A stretch of 64,000 bases of DNA from Ceratotherium simum simum (GCF_000283155.1 NW_004454156.1:31996496-32060495); one strand, 5' to 3'; counted from the stretch's first letter, positions 37,741 through 50,249 are shown. Notes: generated from the letters alone by a model not told the origin. Made by a program: numbers and translations.

Positions 37741-38319
37741 TCGGGCCACTTTTTATTCTGATTAGAAAGTACGTCCGATTTCTTTGCCTCTTTCATTTTC
37801 TCCTGAGTTCGGAGGGAGCCACTGGCTACTAAACTTGATTCAGAATATTTTGCTGATATGATGATGCATTATTAGGAGGCGTGAATGTCAGTGAGGACAG
37901 CCAGGGATGCTCTGAGAGACGGGAACCTGGGATTATCTAGAACTCACTGACTTGGGCAGATTATAGGATCTGAACTTCAGGTACCTCATCCGAGGGGCTT
38001 GAGGTGCATTTACGCTGCCTGGAGAATAGAAGACCAAACTAGACCATCGCTGAGCATGAACATCGGGGATTAGACTTTATTTTCATTTTAAATGGCATAG
38101 AGGAGAAGGAAAAAGAAATGTGAAAAGAGGTCTGTAATGGCCTGGTGACTTTTATTGTGCTGTTTGGTCGAGGAGAGTGCATGCAGCCAGACCGAAAGCT
38201 GGGTGAGAAGCCAAAGGGACGCAGAAGTTTAGGGGTGACTCTGGGACACCGGGCTAGGTCGGTGCCTCATGGAGCCTCACTGGGAGCCTGACAGGTTTGA
38301 GCTGGAAGGGATGGCCACC

Positions 38320-38685
38320 TCCCCTGGTTTCCCCAAGGCCCTCTGTAATCCAGGCCCTGCCTACCAGGCCAAGTTCATCTGCTCTCCTCTGCTTCGCCTA
38401 CACCCTACGCACCCTAAGCTCCAAGCACACTCAGCCCTGTGTGTTCCCCAGTGGACCTGCTGTCCTCTCCCTCCTGTGAATACGCTGCACACTCCACCTT
38501 GGGGATCCTTCCTTCTCTCTCTACGTGCCTTCAACTGTCAGTCTACTCAGCTTCCAACTCAATGCAGGTGACACCTCCCCTCAGACACATCCCCTCTCTC
38601 TTCCTTTCTCTGGCCCAGACCAGGATGAGGGCTCCTCCCATGGGCTCTCATAGCATCTCTCTACTGTAAGAACCTGTTACCTGTC
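38320..38685 (+). repeat. L2 LINE 3' part (split by LTR)
   Basis: GGCCCTGCCTACCAGGCCAA and CTTCCTTTCTCTGGCCC precede an LTR at 38686; L2 resumes at 39195. Confidence 0.65.
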
Positions 38686-39189
38686 TGTGGCAGGCAGAAT
38701 TCTAAGCTGGCCAAGACTCCTGCCTCCTGGTGTATACACCTTATATAGCCCCCTCCCTCAAGTCTGAGCAGAACCTGGGAATATGATGGAATATTACTCC
38801 TGTGATTACACAACATAACAGACCAGAGAGATCCTCCTGCTGGCTTTGAACAAGTAACCTGCCATACCACGAGAGGGCCACACAACTAAGACATGGGGGT
38901 GGCTTCCAGGAACTCAGAAGGACCCCAGCCCACAGCCAGCAAGGAAACGGACACTTCAGTCCTTGAGCTGAATTCTGCCAAAACCTGAACGAGCTTAGGA
39001 GCGGACACCGACTTCCAGAGGAGATCACAGCTCCAGCCAACACCTCGATTTCAGTCCTGAGACCCTGAGCAGAGGACCCTGCTAACACGTATCCAGACTC
39101 CTCACCCATGAAACTGTAAGATAATAAATGTGTTTTTCAAGCTGCTGAATCTGTGGTAATTTGTTATATAACCAGTGAAAACTAATATG
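38686..39189 (+). mobile_element. Solo MaLR LTR inserted in an L2, perfect 5-bp TSD
   Basis: TGTGGCAGGCAGAATTCTAA at the start, AACACCTCGATTTCAGTCCT and ACTGTAAGATAATAAATGTG near the end, closing with GTGAAAACTAATATG. CTGTC occurs at 38681-38685 and again at 39190-39194. Confidence 0.88.
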
Positions 39190-39310
39190 CTGTCTGAGCC
39201 CTGAATACACTATACACTCCTTGAAGGCAGGAATAGGGTCTTATAAATATTCCTGGCCCCACAAGAGCCTGCCACGCAATAGCAATAGATGCTTACATAA
39301 TATTTGCTGA
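39190..39310 (+). repeat. L2 LINE tail, continuation after the LTR
   Basis: ACTCCTTGAAGGCAGGAATA and GCTTACATAATATTTGCTGA follow the L2 end order. Confidence 0.7.
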
Positions 39311-39754
39311 GTGATCACGTGAATTTTGGAGACGAGAAAACAAGCCACGAGAAGGGAAAGACCTCGCTTGAGATCACACAGCAAGTCAAGGATGGAGCCA
39401 GGATGGACCTCTGTGCTGTCCCTTCTGTCTCATCTGTCCTTACCTGTCACCTGGTACGGTCAGCAAGTTCTCTGTGCTTCTGCACAGGAGTCCTGGAGGC
39501 CTGTAAATCTCCAGGAAACCACTAGCCAACGAAGCCATTTACTTCCACCAGCAATCATTCGCTAACAAGCGGCGGGACTCACAAAGCCAGGAATCTGCTT
39601 CCATAGGCCACACTCAGCATGAGTCACTCCCAGATGCCTCCAGATGTCAGGTTCCGGTCCCTAACCCGAACGCCAGACCACGGGCTATATGTGAACTTTG
39701 TCGTGTCTGAGTTTGTGTCTTTCATTTGTTTGCTCATTCGTCAATCATTCATGA

Positions 39755-39860
39755 CTAATAACAAGTGACATTTATTGAACACTTAGTAAGTGTGCCAGGT
39801 ACAGTTCTCAGCACTTTCCAGGCATTTGCTCAGGTAATCCTGAAAACAATGCCATGGAAT
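39755..39860 (-). repeat. MIR SINE fragment
   Basis: TGACATTTATTGAACACTTA, GTGTGCCAGGTACAGTTCTC and GCACTTTCCAGGCATTTGC. Confidence 0.75.
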
Positions 39861-40159
39861 CTCATCCAAAGGCTGGACAGGCATCTCCGAGGTGATGCGA
39901 AGACAAAATGAGCCCAACAAACTCCCTTCCTAATTGTGGGAGCTGACGGGGGATGACAGGAAGGAAATCGGGGCAAGGGCAGCCACTGTGGGCCATGTGT
40001 AAATCGAAGAGGAAGCCAGTCAGCGGAGGCGGGAGGCAGGCACATAGGACAGCCAGGTGTAGAAAAATTGTGTAGCCCTGAGTGAGTGGCCTCAGGACTT
40101 TGAATCCATTTACCTCCTGGCAGCGAGAGAGATGTCTTCAAAAACAGAAATTAGATCAC

Positions 40160-40590
40160 GTAACTTTGTGTAAATTTCTTCAATAACTTCTCACCACGCT
40201 TAGAAGAAAATCCAAATATTTTATGAGTTTCTAATGTTCTATAATCTTAATCTCATGCCACTTTCCTCTCGATCCCCTGCTATGCTTCAGCCACAGTGGT
40301 CTTCTATCAGGTTTTTGAATCTGCAAAGCCCTCTCCACCACAGAGCCTTTGCACTTGCTGTCTCATCTGCCCGGAAAATTCTTTTCTTAGCAACTCGCAT
40401 GCCTGACTCCTTTCTCATCCTTCAGGTCTCTGCAGAAATGTCCCCTCTTTAGAGAGACTTCCCCTGACCATACCACCTAAAGAAGGCCCCTCACTTGACA
40501 TTGTTATTATCTATCTCATTTCCTTTAAAGCACTTATCACAATTATAATCATGTTCCTTAATTACTTTTTGTTGTTTATACTCCTAGCCC
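40160..40590 (+). repeat. L2 LINE 3' part (split by hAT element)
   Basis: TAACTTCTCACCACGCTTAGA, CACCACAGAGCCTTTGCAC, GACTTCCCCTGACCATACC and CACTTATCACAATTATAATC. Confidence 0.88.
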
Positions 40591-40755
40591 CATGTTCTCA
40601 ACCTTGGCTGCACACTGGGAACTTAAAACAAGGCAAGGTCTCCAGCCCACAAAGATTCTTCCTTAACTGGTCTGCAGTGGGGCCTGAACATGAATTTGTT
40701 TTAAAGGCTCCCCAGGGGATCTACTTTGTCCCCAGCCAAGGTTGAGAATTGGTTG
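40591..40755 (+). mobile_element. MER5A-like hAT element inserted in an L2
   Basis: CATGTTCTCAACCTTGGCTG and GCCAAGGTTGAGAATTGG are inverted termini. The L2 resumes right after it. A degraded 8-bp duplication (around CCTAGCCC and CACTAGAC) is possible. Confidence 0.85.
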
Positions 40756-40845
40756 CACTAGACTGTAAGCCACGGAAGGGCAGGGATCATGTCAGAACTG
40801 CCTGGTAGAGGCTCGATGGATGGTTGTCGCATGAATACATGTATA
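40756..40845 (+). repeat. L2 LINE tail, continuation
   Basis: TAGACTGTAAGCCACGGAAG then GGCAGGGATCATGTCAG is the L2 end, interrupted by the hAT element to the left. Confidence 0.8.
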
Positions 40846-40976
40846 AGGCAATGGAACAGCAATTGCTTTCCAGCAACGACTGTGCCTCCAGTCTATGTGT
40901 TTCCCAATGATTCTCTTTCTTTTGACATGATTTGAGGAGTGCTCTGTTTTTCAGAATCAATTCTTCCTCTATCCTC

Positions 40977-41012
40977 AACCACCACCACCATCATCACCAC
41001 CACCCCCACCAA
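40977..41012. repeat. (CCA)n / (CAC)n simple repeat
   Basis: CAACCACCACCACCATCATC followed by ACCACCACCCCCACC, about 140 bp downstream (in transcript sense) of the donor at 41152. Confidence 0.85.
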
Positions 41013-41072
41013 AAGACACGAGTCCTCGGTTTTCAGGGCTGGAGAGGGGATGAGACAAGCCCTCCCTCATCA

Positions 41073-41315
<243 letters not shown>

Positions 41316-42164
41316 CTAAAAGGTAGGAAGGGGGCGTGGGAACAAGAAGGAAGCCCCGAGGGGGCCCAGGAGCCTGCCCATCGTGCCCCACCCTCCCTAG
41401 TCTGTTACCCATTGGACGTTGTTTATGGGCCACTCACAGAAGGACAGGATCGCTGTTTGCATCTTCTTCTGCAATTTAATCTAATTTCAGAAAAGGCACA
41501 ATGCAGGACAGCTGAGCTGACCCTTGCCATCTGAGAAATGAGCCCCCTCTGAGCTGAGAATGATGGTGGTGATCATTGACGAACATATAATCAACCACAA
41601 ACTCCTTACAAACAAACAAACAATGTTTTCCTAGATGACCTAGCACAACAGTTTCAAAGAACAGGCAGAAACCATCAAAGTAGAGAGGCACACAAACCGA
41701 ACAGGGCTGTACCTTTGTGTGACCTCATGCTTTTCTCCCCCTAGAGCTACAGACTTCACTCCCTGTACTAGCTACTGGAGAGAAAAACAAAACAAACCCA
41801 TAAACCAAACGAAAAATCTTTTCCTTTAAATTCATCCCAGTTAGAGTCTTGGCACCAACTCTTTTCTCTTTCTTCTTCTCTTCTTTCTAACCTCTGAAAG
41901 TCTGACTTCATTAATCTGCTGGTAGAAGTTCTTTGCCTAGCTCTACCCTTCTCCTTCCTACCCTACCACTGAAAGAACGGGCTGACCTGTGAACAGGGAA
42001 CTAAGGACTTAGCATTTGACCTAAGCAGATGCAGAGACACAGGTGTCCAGATCTGCCGATACACAGCTACCGACACACAGCCGTCTTGGGTAAATCCCCA
42101 AACCCTCCCAAGCAGGCAGGACTATGTTTTATAGATGAAGAATTGCAATGAAAACGTAGAACTT

Positions 42165-42390
42165 TGACAGTGATGTTAATTAGACCAGTGGATATGTGGT
42201 AGCCGAATGAATGGACCGGGAAGAGGCAGGAGAGCAGCTTTCTGGGGGACGAAATGTGCTACGTCATGATTCAAGCGATGGTGAGTGACATGGGTGCACA
42301 CATTAGTGAAAATTCAATGAACTATACACTTAGAACAGGTGGATTTATCATTTGCAAATTGTATTTCAATAAACTTGATTGTTAAAAAAT
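42165..42390 (+). mobile_element. LINE-1 3' end (old)
   Basis: GTGACATGGGTGCACACATT, GAACTATACACTTAGAACAG and TGTATTTCAATAAACTTG form the classic L1 3' tail. Confidence 0.7.
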
Positions 42391-42684
42391 AATCTGCCAA
42401 AGGTCGCAAAGCTGGTTCCAATATTTTTTCTGTTACATCAGCCTTGTCCATCACACAATGCCACATAGGTGAATACAGATTAAAGTTTACACGACTAGAG
42501 TTACTAACCCGGCTGAATGTATGAGAACATTTTTCCAAGAAGAAGGTATATATATTTTTAAAATCTCCAAACCAACAGTGTAGTAATCAACAAGAAATTT
42601 ACCAACTCACTTCTGTATAACCTTCTAGCAGTTAAGACCATCGTCATCATAGATTAAGCTATGGCATTATTTCTCAGGATGTGT

Positions 42685-43115
42685 GCTATGGCAGACAATT
42701 GCATTAACTATTCCAATTCCTCACCCTGCCCTACATCCCTACCCTTTATCATGTGACTTCCGGTAATGCTTACTCAAGAGACAGAGCTTACTTCCCTGAC
42801 CCTTGAATCTGGGCTGGACTTGTGACCTGCTTTGGATGACAGAATGGTGGGGAAGCAATGCTGCCCCAATCCTGAGGCTAGGCTTCAGAGGAAGTGCGTG
42901 TTTCCTGCACCTCTCCTACCGCCATGAGAAAATGCCTGGGCTAGCCTGGTGGAGGACGAGAGACACCTGGAACAGAGCAGGATCGCCCCAAGTGCCCCAG
43001 TCACGGGAGTGAGCCCAGCCAAGATCAGCAGAGCTGCCTCAACAAACACTTCTTGTTGTACACCGCTAGGTTTTATGGGTTTGGAGCAACAGACAACTGA
43101 CAGAGTGTCACTGGC
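42685..43115 (+). mobile_element. MaLR LTR (old MLT1 type)
   Basis: GTGACCTGCTTTGGATGACA, TTACTCAAGAGACAGAGCTT and TTGTTGTACACCGCTAGGTT follow old MLT1 order; strongly diverged. Confidence 0.65.
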
Positions 43116-43559
43116 ACACTGTGTGGGGTGCTTTTCTGTTATGCGAGCCTGTCCCACATATCACGGGGCGGTTAGCCTCCTGGGCCTGGCCCACTAAATG
43201 CTTGTAGCCTCTTCCAGATGGCCATACAACTCCAAATGCACCCGCGTATTTCCAAACGCCACTTGGGGAACCACTGAGATCCAGTGAGCTATGAGACAGT
43301 CTCGGCTATCTAAAATTTTTAACTACTAGAAAGGATACAATCAGGGATACTCTTTAGCTTTTCAAGCCCAATCTGACGTTGTTGCCTATTTGAAGATTCC
43401 CACTATGCCAAGAGTGTAACTATTCTAAGGCCAGGATGCTGGAATTCTCATGCCACCTAAGATCCTATGAGCCAAGTGACCCCTTCTGGCCTGCAGGATT
43501 AAACCCAGATCCTCATTGAAAATCATATACTCTCTCTCTGACTCATCGATCCCACCTTC

Positions 43560-43930
43560 TCTGTACTTGCACCAATGATCTCCTCTCTGCTCCCCAAGCC
43601 TGCCTTTCCTCCACACCTCCAGGACTTTGCATATGTTCTTCCCTCTTGCATGCCCTCCCCCACCTCACCCACTCTTCTCCACCTGGGGACCTTCCATTTA
43701 CCTTTCAAGATTCAGCTTAGATGCCGCCTTCTCTGTGAGACCTTTGCTAACTCTGCCAGGTAGAGCTGGCCCATTTCTTCTTTGAGCTCCAAGAGCACTC
43801 AATTTGCTAACTCCGCTAAAGCACTTGTCAGTTTGAACTAAAATTATTTAAGGGCAACTTCCCCGGCAAGACTGTGACACTTTCCCACTGCCCCTAGCAC
43901 CGTGCCTATCGCATGACAGGTGCCCGACAT
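43560..43930 (+). repeat. L2 LINE 3' end
   Basis: GGACTTTGCATATGTTCTTC, TTTCAAGATTCAGCTTAGATG, AGGGCAACTTCCCCGGCAAG and CATGACAGGTGCCCGACA. Confidence 0.82.
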
Positions 43931-44314
43931 TCACGTGTTGCATGCATGAGAAATATGTGCTGCACACAGGAAGGCTGTCATCACTGTGACGTTCAGGCCT
44001 GTCTTTCTAATTTTCCTTTTGTATCTCCTAATGTTATGCATGGAAGGTGCTCATTCTGAAGCCCATTATTTGCTTCTGTATTTGTAGTTCAAGGGTCTGT
44101 GATGGCTGAAAAGGTTCTGAACAGCAAGCAAGAATGCACCAGGTGCTGGGCACACGTGATTCCCTTTCTGTAGAGCCCTCCAGTGAGGCGTGTGGAGTTT
44201 CATTTGATAGCTGAAAAAGCAGTTTTGAGATCTTGAGGTCCCTCAGGGAGGTCAAACCTGGGTCTGTGTCCCTCCACCACCAAGCTGCCTCTTTAGGAAA
44301 GATGCTCATTCAGC

Positions 44315-44530
44315 ATCCAGAAGCAGACGCAGCACAGTGACTGAGGTGCCTGGTTCTATCCCACCCCCGCCTGTACCATCTCGGGTGAGTGAGTGAGTTA
44401 CTTAACCCTTCAATTTCCTCAACTGTAAAATGGGCATAATGATAGTAATTACCCCAAAGGATTGTAGGAGGATTCCAAGAGATTCTGCATAGGAGGAGTA
44501 CCGTGTTAGAAGACTCAACAGATGTCACAT
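44315..44530 (+). repeat. MIR SINE
   Basis: GAGTGAGTTACTTAACCC, TCCTCAACTGTAAAATGGGC and GCATAATGATAGTAATTACC. Confidence 0.85.
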
Positions 44531-44884
44531 TAGGAAAAGGAAACACCTGGGCCCCTGAAGACACCCAGGTGGATGCTTTCTGTCCTCCAACATGACTTGA
44601 AGGAGATGCCATGGCAAGGGGCTGGAAAGCAGGGAAGGCAGGGGCTGGATGAGCCCCTGTTTCATGAGTGTCAGTGACAGTCCCCTTATTTTTCTCCTTG
44701 AGGAACCCAAATATGCCTGGAAACCAGAATGTGGCTCCCAGGAGGAAATTTAACCAACTGAGATCTTCCTTCCCTTTCTCACCCACACTGCAAAAGAACA
44801 CAAGCGATTCTTCTCCTTTAGAGAATAAACATCTGCAAAGTTCTTTGTAAAAGCAGAGTTGCTTTTAGGGTGTTTGCTTTGTGT

Positions 44885-45035
44885 TTTTTTTTTTTTTTTA
44901 ATTGCAGTAACATTGGTTTCTAACATTGTATAAATTTCAGGTGTACCTCATTATACTTCTATTTCTGCATAGATAACATCACGTTCACCACCCAAAGATG
45001 AATTACAATCCATTACCTGTGTTGTGTTTTTAATA
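44885..45035 (-). mobile_element. LINE-1 3' end, minus strand
   Basis: A poly-T tract at 44885-44899 is followed by AACATTGGTTTCTAACATTG, TATAAATTTCAGGTGTACC and AATTACAATCCATTACCTGT, an L1 tail read in reverse. Confidence 0.8.
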
Positions 45036-45734
45036 TGTTGACAGGAGTGAGTGCATGGCTTCCAGTCCAGCAGAGAGAGGCGTGGGAAAGTGTGGGGATA
45101 TGTGTGTGTGGTGAAAAGGGTCTTTCTTTAATGAGGCCTCAAAGGAGAAGGTTATCCTCATCATGTAAGAAAGAAGATTAGTGACCAGAACATGAGAAGT
45201 GCATGTGTGTATGGGGGTCTCTCTTCCCACTTATACATACACAGGCACACACTCTTGAGTGAGGGGAGAACGACATTCCAAGGGAAATGGCTCCAAGAGC
45301 CACGTGCTAAAAAGTACCCATTTAGTGGGCTCCTAAAGGCAGGAGCTGTATCCCATTCTTCTTTGAGGCCCCTGTACCTAGACCATCTAAGGCATATTGT
45401 ATGCTCAAGGAGCCTCCATTGGATGTACTCATAGCCAATGCATGTAAAGAAAGGGAACAGTGACCAACGAAAGTGCTCCCAGGACTACCAAGGTATGGCC
45501 TGCCCTAGTAGGGTGGGTATACCCGCAGTCCTGGGTATACCCGCATCCCAAGGTCACCTGTGTCCATCACAGTGCTTAAGGGGCAGGATCTAGGGAATAT
45601 TATTGTCTATCAACCATCTGGGGTATTGTGGAGATCATACCAGGTGTGATGTCAGAATCTATGGGACTCTGGACCAACCAGTTGCCTTCCTTGAGCTTTG
45701 ACATTATATTTATTATCAACATGGTGGTTTGCAC

Positions 45735-45960
45735 CTTTGCTCAGCTAATGTGGACAGAGCGCCCACTATGAGCAGGTACAGTGCTAAATGTTTTCAGGTG
45801 CATTGCTTTATTAATCTAAAAACATTCAGCACACATCTCTGTTCTAGAAAGAGGAAACTGAGGCTCAGAGGATTTCCACAATCTGCCAGTTACACAGCTA
45901 GAGAGAAGCAGTCTGGATTGGGAGTCCAGTCTTCGGACCCCACACCAGGGACATTTTCAC
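45735..45960 (-). repeat. MIR SINE
   Basis: GCCCACTATGAGCAGGTACA, AGAGGAAACTGAGGCTCAGA and CAGTTACACAGCTAGAGAG. Confidence 0.8.
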
Positions 45961-46159
45961 AACACAATTGCTTTTCTCCTGGGGGTTGGATGTGAGGATC
46001 AAATGAGCTGGTGGAAGATACAATGCTCCATGGACAAAGCAGGCCATAAAAATGCATACGCAGTATGATCCTCATACAGCAAAAAGACAAACACAAAAAC
46101 ACATAGAAAATAGACCAAAGGAAACACATTACAATGTTAACAAAGCTTTTCTCTGAGCA

Positions 46160-46310
46160 GTGGATTCAGAGATGAATTTTATTGGCTTCTTTATACTTTT
46201 CGGTACTTAACTAATTCCCTGCAATTTTCTCAAATGAGCTAATGCATGTAAAAGTGCTTTGTAAACTGTAAAGTGCTACACGAACCTAAGCAATGTCATT
46301 ATGATTACAT
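46160..46310 (+). repeat. MIR SINE 3' part
   Basis: TCAAATGAGCTAATGCATGT and AAAAGTGCTTTGTAAACTG. Confidence 0.7.
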
Positions 46311-46954
46311 TATGTACCTTTTCAAATTCTAATCTAGGACTGCTTATTGCTGACTGCATGGCTGATGTTATCTCAAGGGGGAGACTCACACGGCTTAAAA
46401 ACCGCCTCCTTTCCACCCAGGGTACCAGCAATTTCTCCAGGGAGATGCTGAGCTGGAGGGAGGGCTTTCATTAACAGAGCCTGAATGCTACCACACTCCA
46501 CACTCTGGCCACGCCACGGGGGGAGCAGGGGGCTCCTGACAAGCAAGTCACAGAAACAAAAGACAGATTTCTCTTGCGATAAAATGCATTTGCTAAATTG
46601 CTTCTTTGGGCAGCCAGCTGAGGCACAGGGAGATTTGGACTCAGGGAAAATGGCCCTATAAGCAGTTTGCATTTATTTCTTCCCATCCTTCAGGACAGTG
46701 GCCTAGACTGACCTCTGAGCTGCCAGAAATGACGGCTGGTAGTGCCTAAGGATTCAGAGGGGTTGGAAGTGTGTCCCTAGGCTCTGGCCTAATGGACTTC
46801 TGTTCAAAGCCAGAAAAAACGACACAGAGAGATTATGGGAAACTGAAAACTGAGACCAGATTCCCTTGACACTCGTTTTCTACGTAACCTTGAGCAAGTC
46901 ATTTCTCCCAATAGTTAAGACAAAGAGTTTTGGCTTCGTAAAATAACTCTTAAG

Positions 46955-47190
46955 GATCACATGCTCACAGGCCAGGTAATGTGCTGAGAGCTTTGTGGGC
47001 ACTTTCTTATTTAATACTCACACCGACTCCATGGGTTAGGGATTACTATCAGTGCTGTTTTATAGATGAAGATGTCCATCATCTGAAAGGTTTAGCCGCT
47101 TGTTCAAGGTCTTATAATGAGTGAACAGAGCAGCCAAGATTCAAACCCAGGTGTATTTCCTCCACGTTCTTGTACATAATCAAGTCACTA
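46955..47190 (-). repeat. MIR SINE
   Basis: GATCACATGCTCACAGGCCA, TTTTATAGATGAAGATGTCC and CAAGATTCAAACCCAGGTG. Confidence 0.82.
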
Positions 47191-47254
47191 CAATGCCTTG
47201 TTAATCTCTGGGGATCTTTCTAGTTCTAATTCGAAATGGTTCTGTGACAGTAGA

Positions 47255-47640
47255 GGACTGAATCATGTATTCCCCTTGGTGGCAGAGACCTTCTGCGCTC
47301 ACCAATATTCACATTCTCCTCGTTTCCTGGGAGAATAGCTAGGCTGTACTTCCAACCTTCCTGCAGGGAGGGGTAACTGTCGTGTGGCCAAGCTCTGATC
47401 AGTGGAATGTGGGCAGATTCTGGCTGCCACAGGCACCATTTTCAAGGCTGGTTCATGCACAATCCTCACTCTGTTAGCCAGAGCAAGAGCATCCAGTAGA
47501 GGAGTTTAAGACTCTGTGGAGGGCAGAGCCACAAGATGGAAGGAGTCTGGGCCCCTGAACCTGGAGAAAAGCCACCTGCCAATCAGGAACACCCATTTGG
47601 ACTTTATGTGACTAATCAACGTTCAGCATGCTGAGCCCAT
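47255..47640 (+). mobile_element. Old LTR (MLT1-like)
   Basis: CTGCAGGGAGGGGTAACTGT, GCCAAGCTCTGATCAGTGGA and TCAGGAACACCCATTTGGAC then TTTATGTG fit an old MLT1 LTR. The borders are uncertain. Confidence 0.55.
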
Positions 47641-48494
47641 TTTATAATTGCTCGTGTTACCTTAACCAACACGCCCACTAGAACTCTCCTAGCCGATAAG
47701 TGATGACGACAGAGCACAAGGGACCAAGGAAGGAGTCCCTGGGACCACCCACTTCTTCTTGCAACACCTCCCCTTCTGATACTGTAGAACAATGGTGGAG
47801 ACCTCCGATGGGTAAAATAACACTCAAGAATGTTGCTTTATACTTTCAACTGACTTTCACTCTTCAGCGGCCTTGATACCCATTACTTCACCTCTTCCTC
47901 CCAATGTCTGTATGAGACAGGCCCTACTGCCCTCAGTTGACAGATGGGGAAACCGGGCATCAGAGATCTGCTCAGAGAAGCTGGGGCTCTAAGTCACATC
48001 TCCTGCAGCCTACTTCAGAGCTCTTCCCTGAGGTTGCCACGAAACAGTTACATTTTATTAAACCCCACAGACAGGTAGGGAAAGATTACCAGCTTACTGG
48101 CTGCCTGCTGTGTCTATTAATCAACGAAGTTCCAGGAACCCAAAACACTTTTTACCAAGGACACCAAACCATGGGCCCCTTTCATTCTTTTGTGGGAGGG
48201 GAGAGATGTGGGCTTAGGTCTGTTCAGCAAAGGTTCAGAAGGGATCTGCCCAGCACTGATCTAGGCTTTAAGGAAATAAGGAAGAAAAAGGCCTGGTCTC
48301 CCCCATCCCAGGAATCAGTATTAATTCGTACACCACACACAATTAACAGGCCCTTACTTTATGCCAAGCCCTGTGTTAAGAATGGGGAATGAACCCCAGT
48401 TTCTGTATTTAAACTGTTCATAATAGCCTGGGTGGGGGAACAAAGAAGCAAGATAGCAATTATAATAGTGTATATTCAGAACTTAATTTTGGGG

Positions 48495-48690
48495 GGCATG
48501 TGCTGTGTGCCACAGTGACCTAGCTCATGACCTATCTTACTTTGTTTAGTCCTCATTAAGCCTATCGGATTGGGCTAATCATGATTCCCATTTTACAGAT
48601 GAGAAAACTGAGGTACAGAGAGTTTAAGTCAATGGCCTGAAATCCCATAGCTGGTATTCCTAAGATTTTACACGAGGCAGTCTTGCTCCA
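48495..48690 (-). repeat. MIR SINE
   Basis: GGCATGTGCTGTGTGCCACA, CCCATTTTACAGATGAGAAA and GGTACAGAGAGTTTAAGTC. Confidence 0.85.
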
Positions 48691-48899
48691 TAGCTGCCCT
48701 CTTACATACTGCACAAGGAGCCAGTTAGTGGAGGAAGATTCAGCCAAACGGAGAAGAGGGCAGGGAGCTGCTGCAGAGGCACAGGAGGGCAGAGCACCTG
48801 GCAGAGCTGGAGCCCAGGGGCAGGGAAGAGGGATGTGTGCGTGCTGGAGCCAGACAGGAGCAAAGCAGACACCCCACAACGGCGAGCCTATGGCCCAGA

Positions 48900-49480
48900 C
48901 ATAGCCACTGAGAATCCTGACCCCATGGCTCCTTCCTTTATCCCCCCTGGCCTCCCAGGCATACACGGGGACCCTGCAGGCTCTGGGACTTAACATGCCT
49001 GTGAAGGGTCACTTGGGACCGGCCTCGGGCAGCCTGTCGTCGGGCTCTGGGTGCCGTCCACCCCGGGCTCTGCTGCCCACCGCGTGATTCAAGAGCCGAT
49101 GACACGCGGCTCGCACGAGAGAGCAATAACGCATTCTGGTTTTCCTCGGGGGTTTCTCCGGGATACAGCTGTTTCCACAAAGCCACCTGTTCCCTGCCAT
49201 TGCTGCGCAGAGTAAAGTGTTTACAGAATCTGTTTATATGTGTCTTATTTTTAACTTCTAATTGAGCCGCGATGATGCCGATGTCTTTTCCTCTTCGAGG
49301 GCTCAGTATCAGAGAACGTGGCCCCGCAGGCAGCCCATCACCCTTGCAGCATGAGGGAAATGAGCTTAGGAGCCCTTGTTTCAGAGGCAAGGCAGGGATC
49401 CCGGAGCGGCTGGAAGGGAAGGTGTCCAGGACGAGCTTTCCGGACAACACTGGTAACAACACCTCCTGTGGATTGTAGCA
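48900..49480. promoter_or_regulatory. Candidate intronic regulatory block with forkhead-like palindrome
   Basis: Repeat-free and CpG-richer than its surroundings (CGTCGGGCTC, CACCGCGTGATTC, GACACGCGGCTCGC). At 49212-49224 it has GTAAAGTGTTTAC, a perfect inverted repeat around a 3-bp centre with two forkhead-like halves, followed by TGTTTATA at 49231-49238. No promoter elements or exon are evident. Function is inference. Confidence 0.3.
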
Positions 49481-49645
49481 CTTAGCACACCTCAACCCCT
49501 TCAACCTCATAACAGCCTGGGGTGGGTTCGTTTACTAACCATTTTATAGGAGAGAAAACCGAGGCTCGTGGAAGGCAAGAATTACGCCTAGAGTCATAGA
49601 CCTAGTTCTGGGGCTAGGTTTTCTGATTTCAAGTACAGAGAACTT
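49480..49645 (-). repeat. MIR SINE
   Basis: CTTCAACCTCATAACAGCCT, GGAGAGAAAACCGAGGCTCG and TCATAGACCTAGTTCTGGG. Confidence 0.8.
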
Positions 49646-49689
49646 TCTAGCACATCACAAATGCTTCAAGAAAAGGACTTGTAATAGTT

Positions 49690-49935
49690 CATTTGTTCAA
49701 CAAATTTACTGAGCACATATCAGATGCCAGGCAGTCTTTCATAGGCATAAAAATATATTGACAAATAAAACAAATAAAAATCCTTGCAATCACAGAGCTT
49801 CCATTCCAGTGGGGGAGACATAATCAACAAAATAAAAAAGCCAAGAGTATGACATATTGATTGGTGATAAGTGATGGAGAAAAATAAAGGAAGGAGATAG
49901 GGAGATAGGAGCACTGGGGTAGGGGGCAGGGATTG
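49690..49935 (-). repeat. L2 LINE 3' end
   Basis: TTTGTTCAACAAATTTACTG, CAGATGCCAGGCAGTCTTTC, CACAGAGCTTCCATTCCAGT and GTGATAAGTGATGGAGAAAA. Confidence 0.88.
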
Positions 49936-49969
49936 TAATTTCAGATCACAGAGTGTTGTACATAGTTGT

Positions 49970-50160
49970 AGAAAGAACACTCAGCTGTGGGTCAACTTGA
50001 TACCACTGCCAGTGCTGCCACCAACCCATCCTATGATTTCAATTCTCTGAGCCTCCATTTCCTCCTCTATAAATGGAGATAATCATAGCAATCTTGCAGG
50101 GTTCGTGAAAGAGTAAAAGGATTATACAAGTAAAAACAACTAGGAGGATTACTGAATGAC
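49970..50160 (+). repeat. MIR SINE
   Basis: GAGCCTCCATTTCCTCCTCT and AATGGAGATAATCATAGC with a head near AGAAAGAACACTCAGCTG. Confidence 0.7.
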
Positions 50161-50249
50161 TTGTAGTTATGATGTTAGTTTTAACTCTGGAGCTACATCG
50201 ACCTGAGAAGCATGGCCCTGGTATGTCACTTTATAGTTAGGAAGACTGG

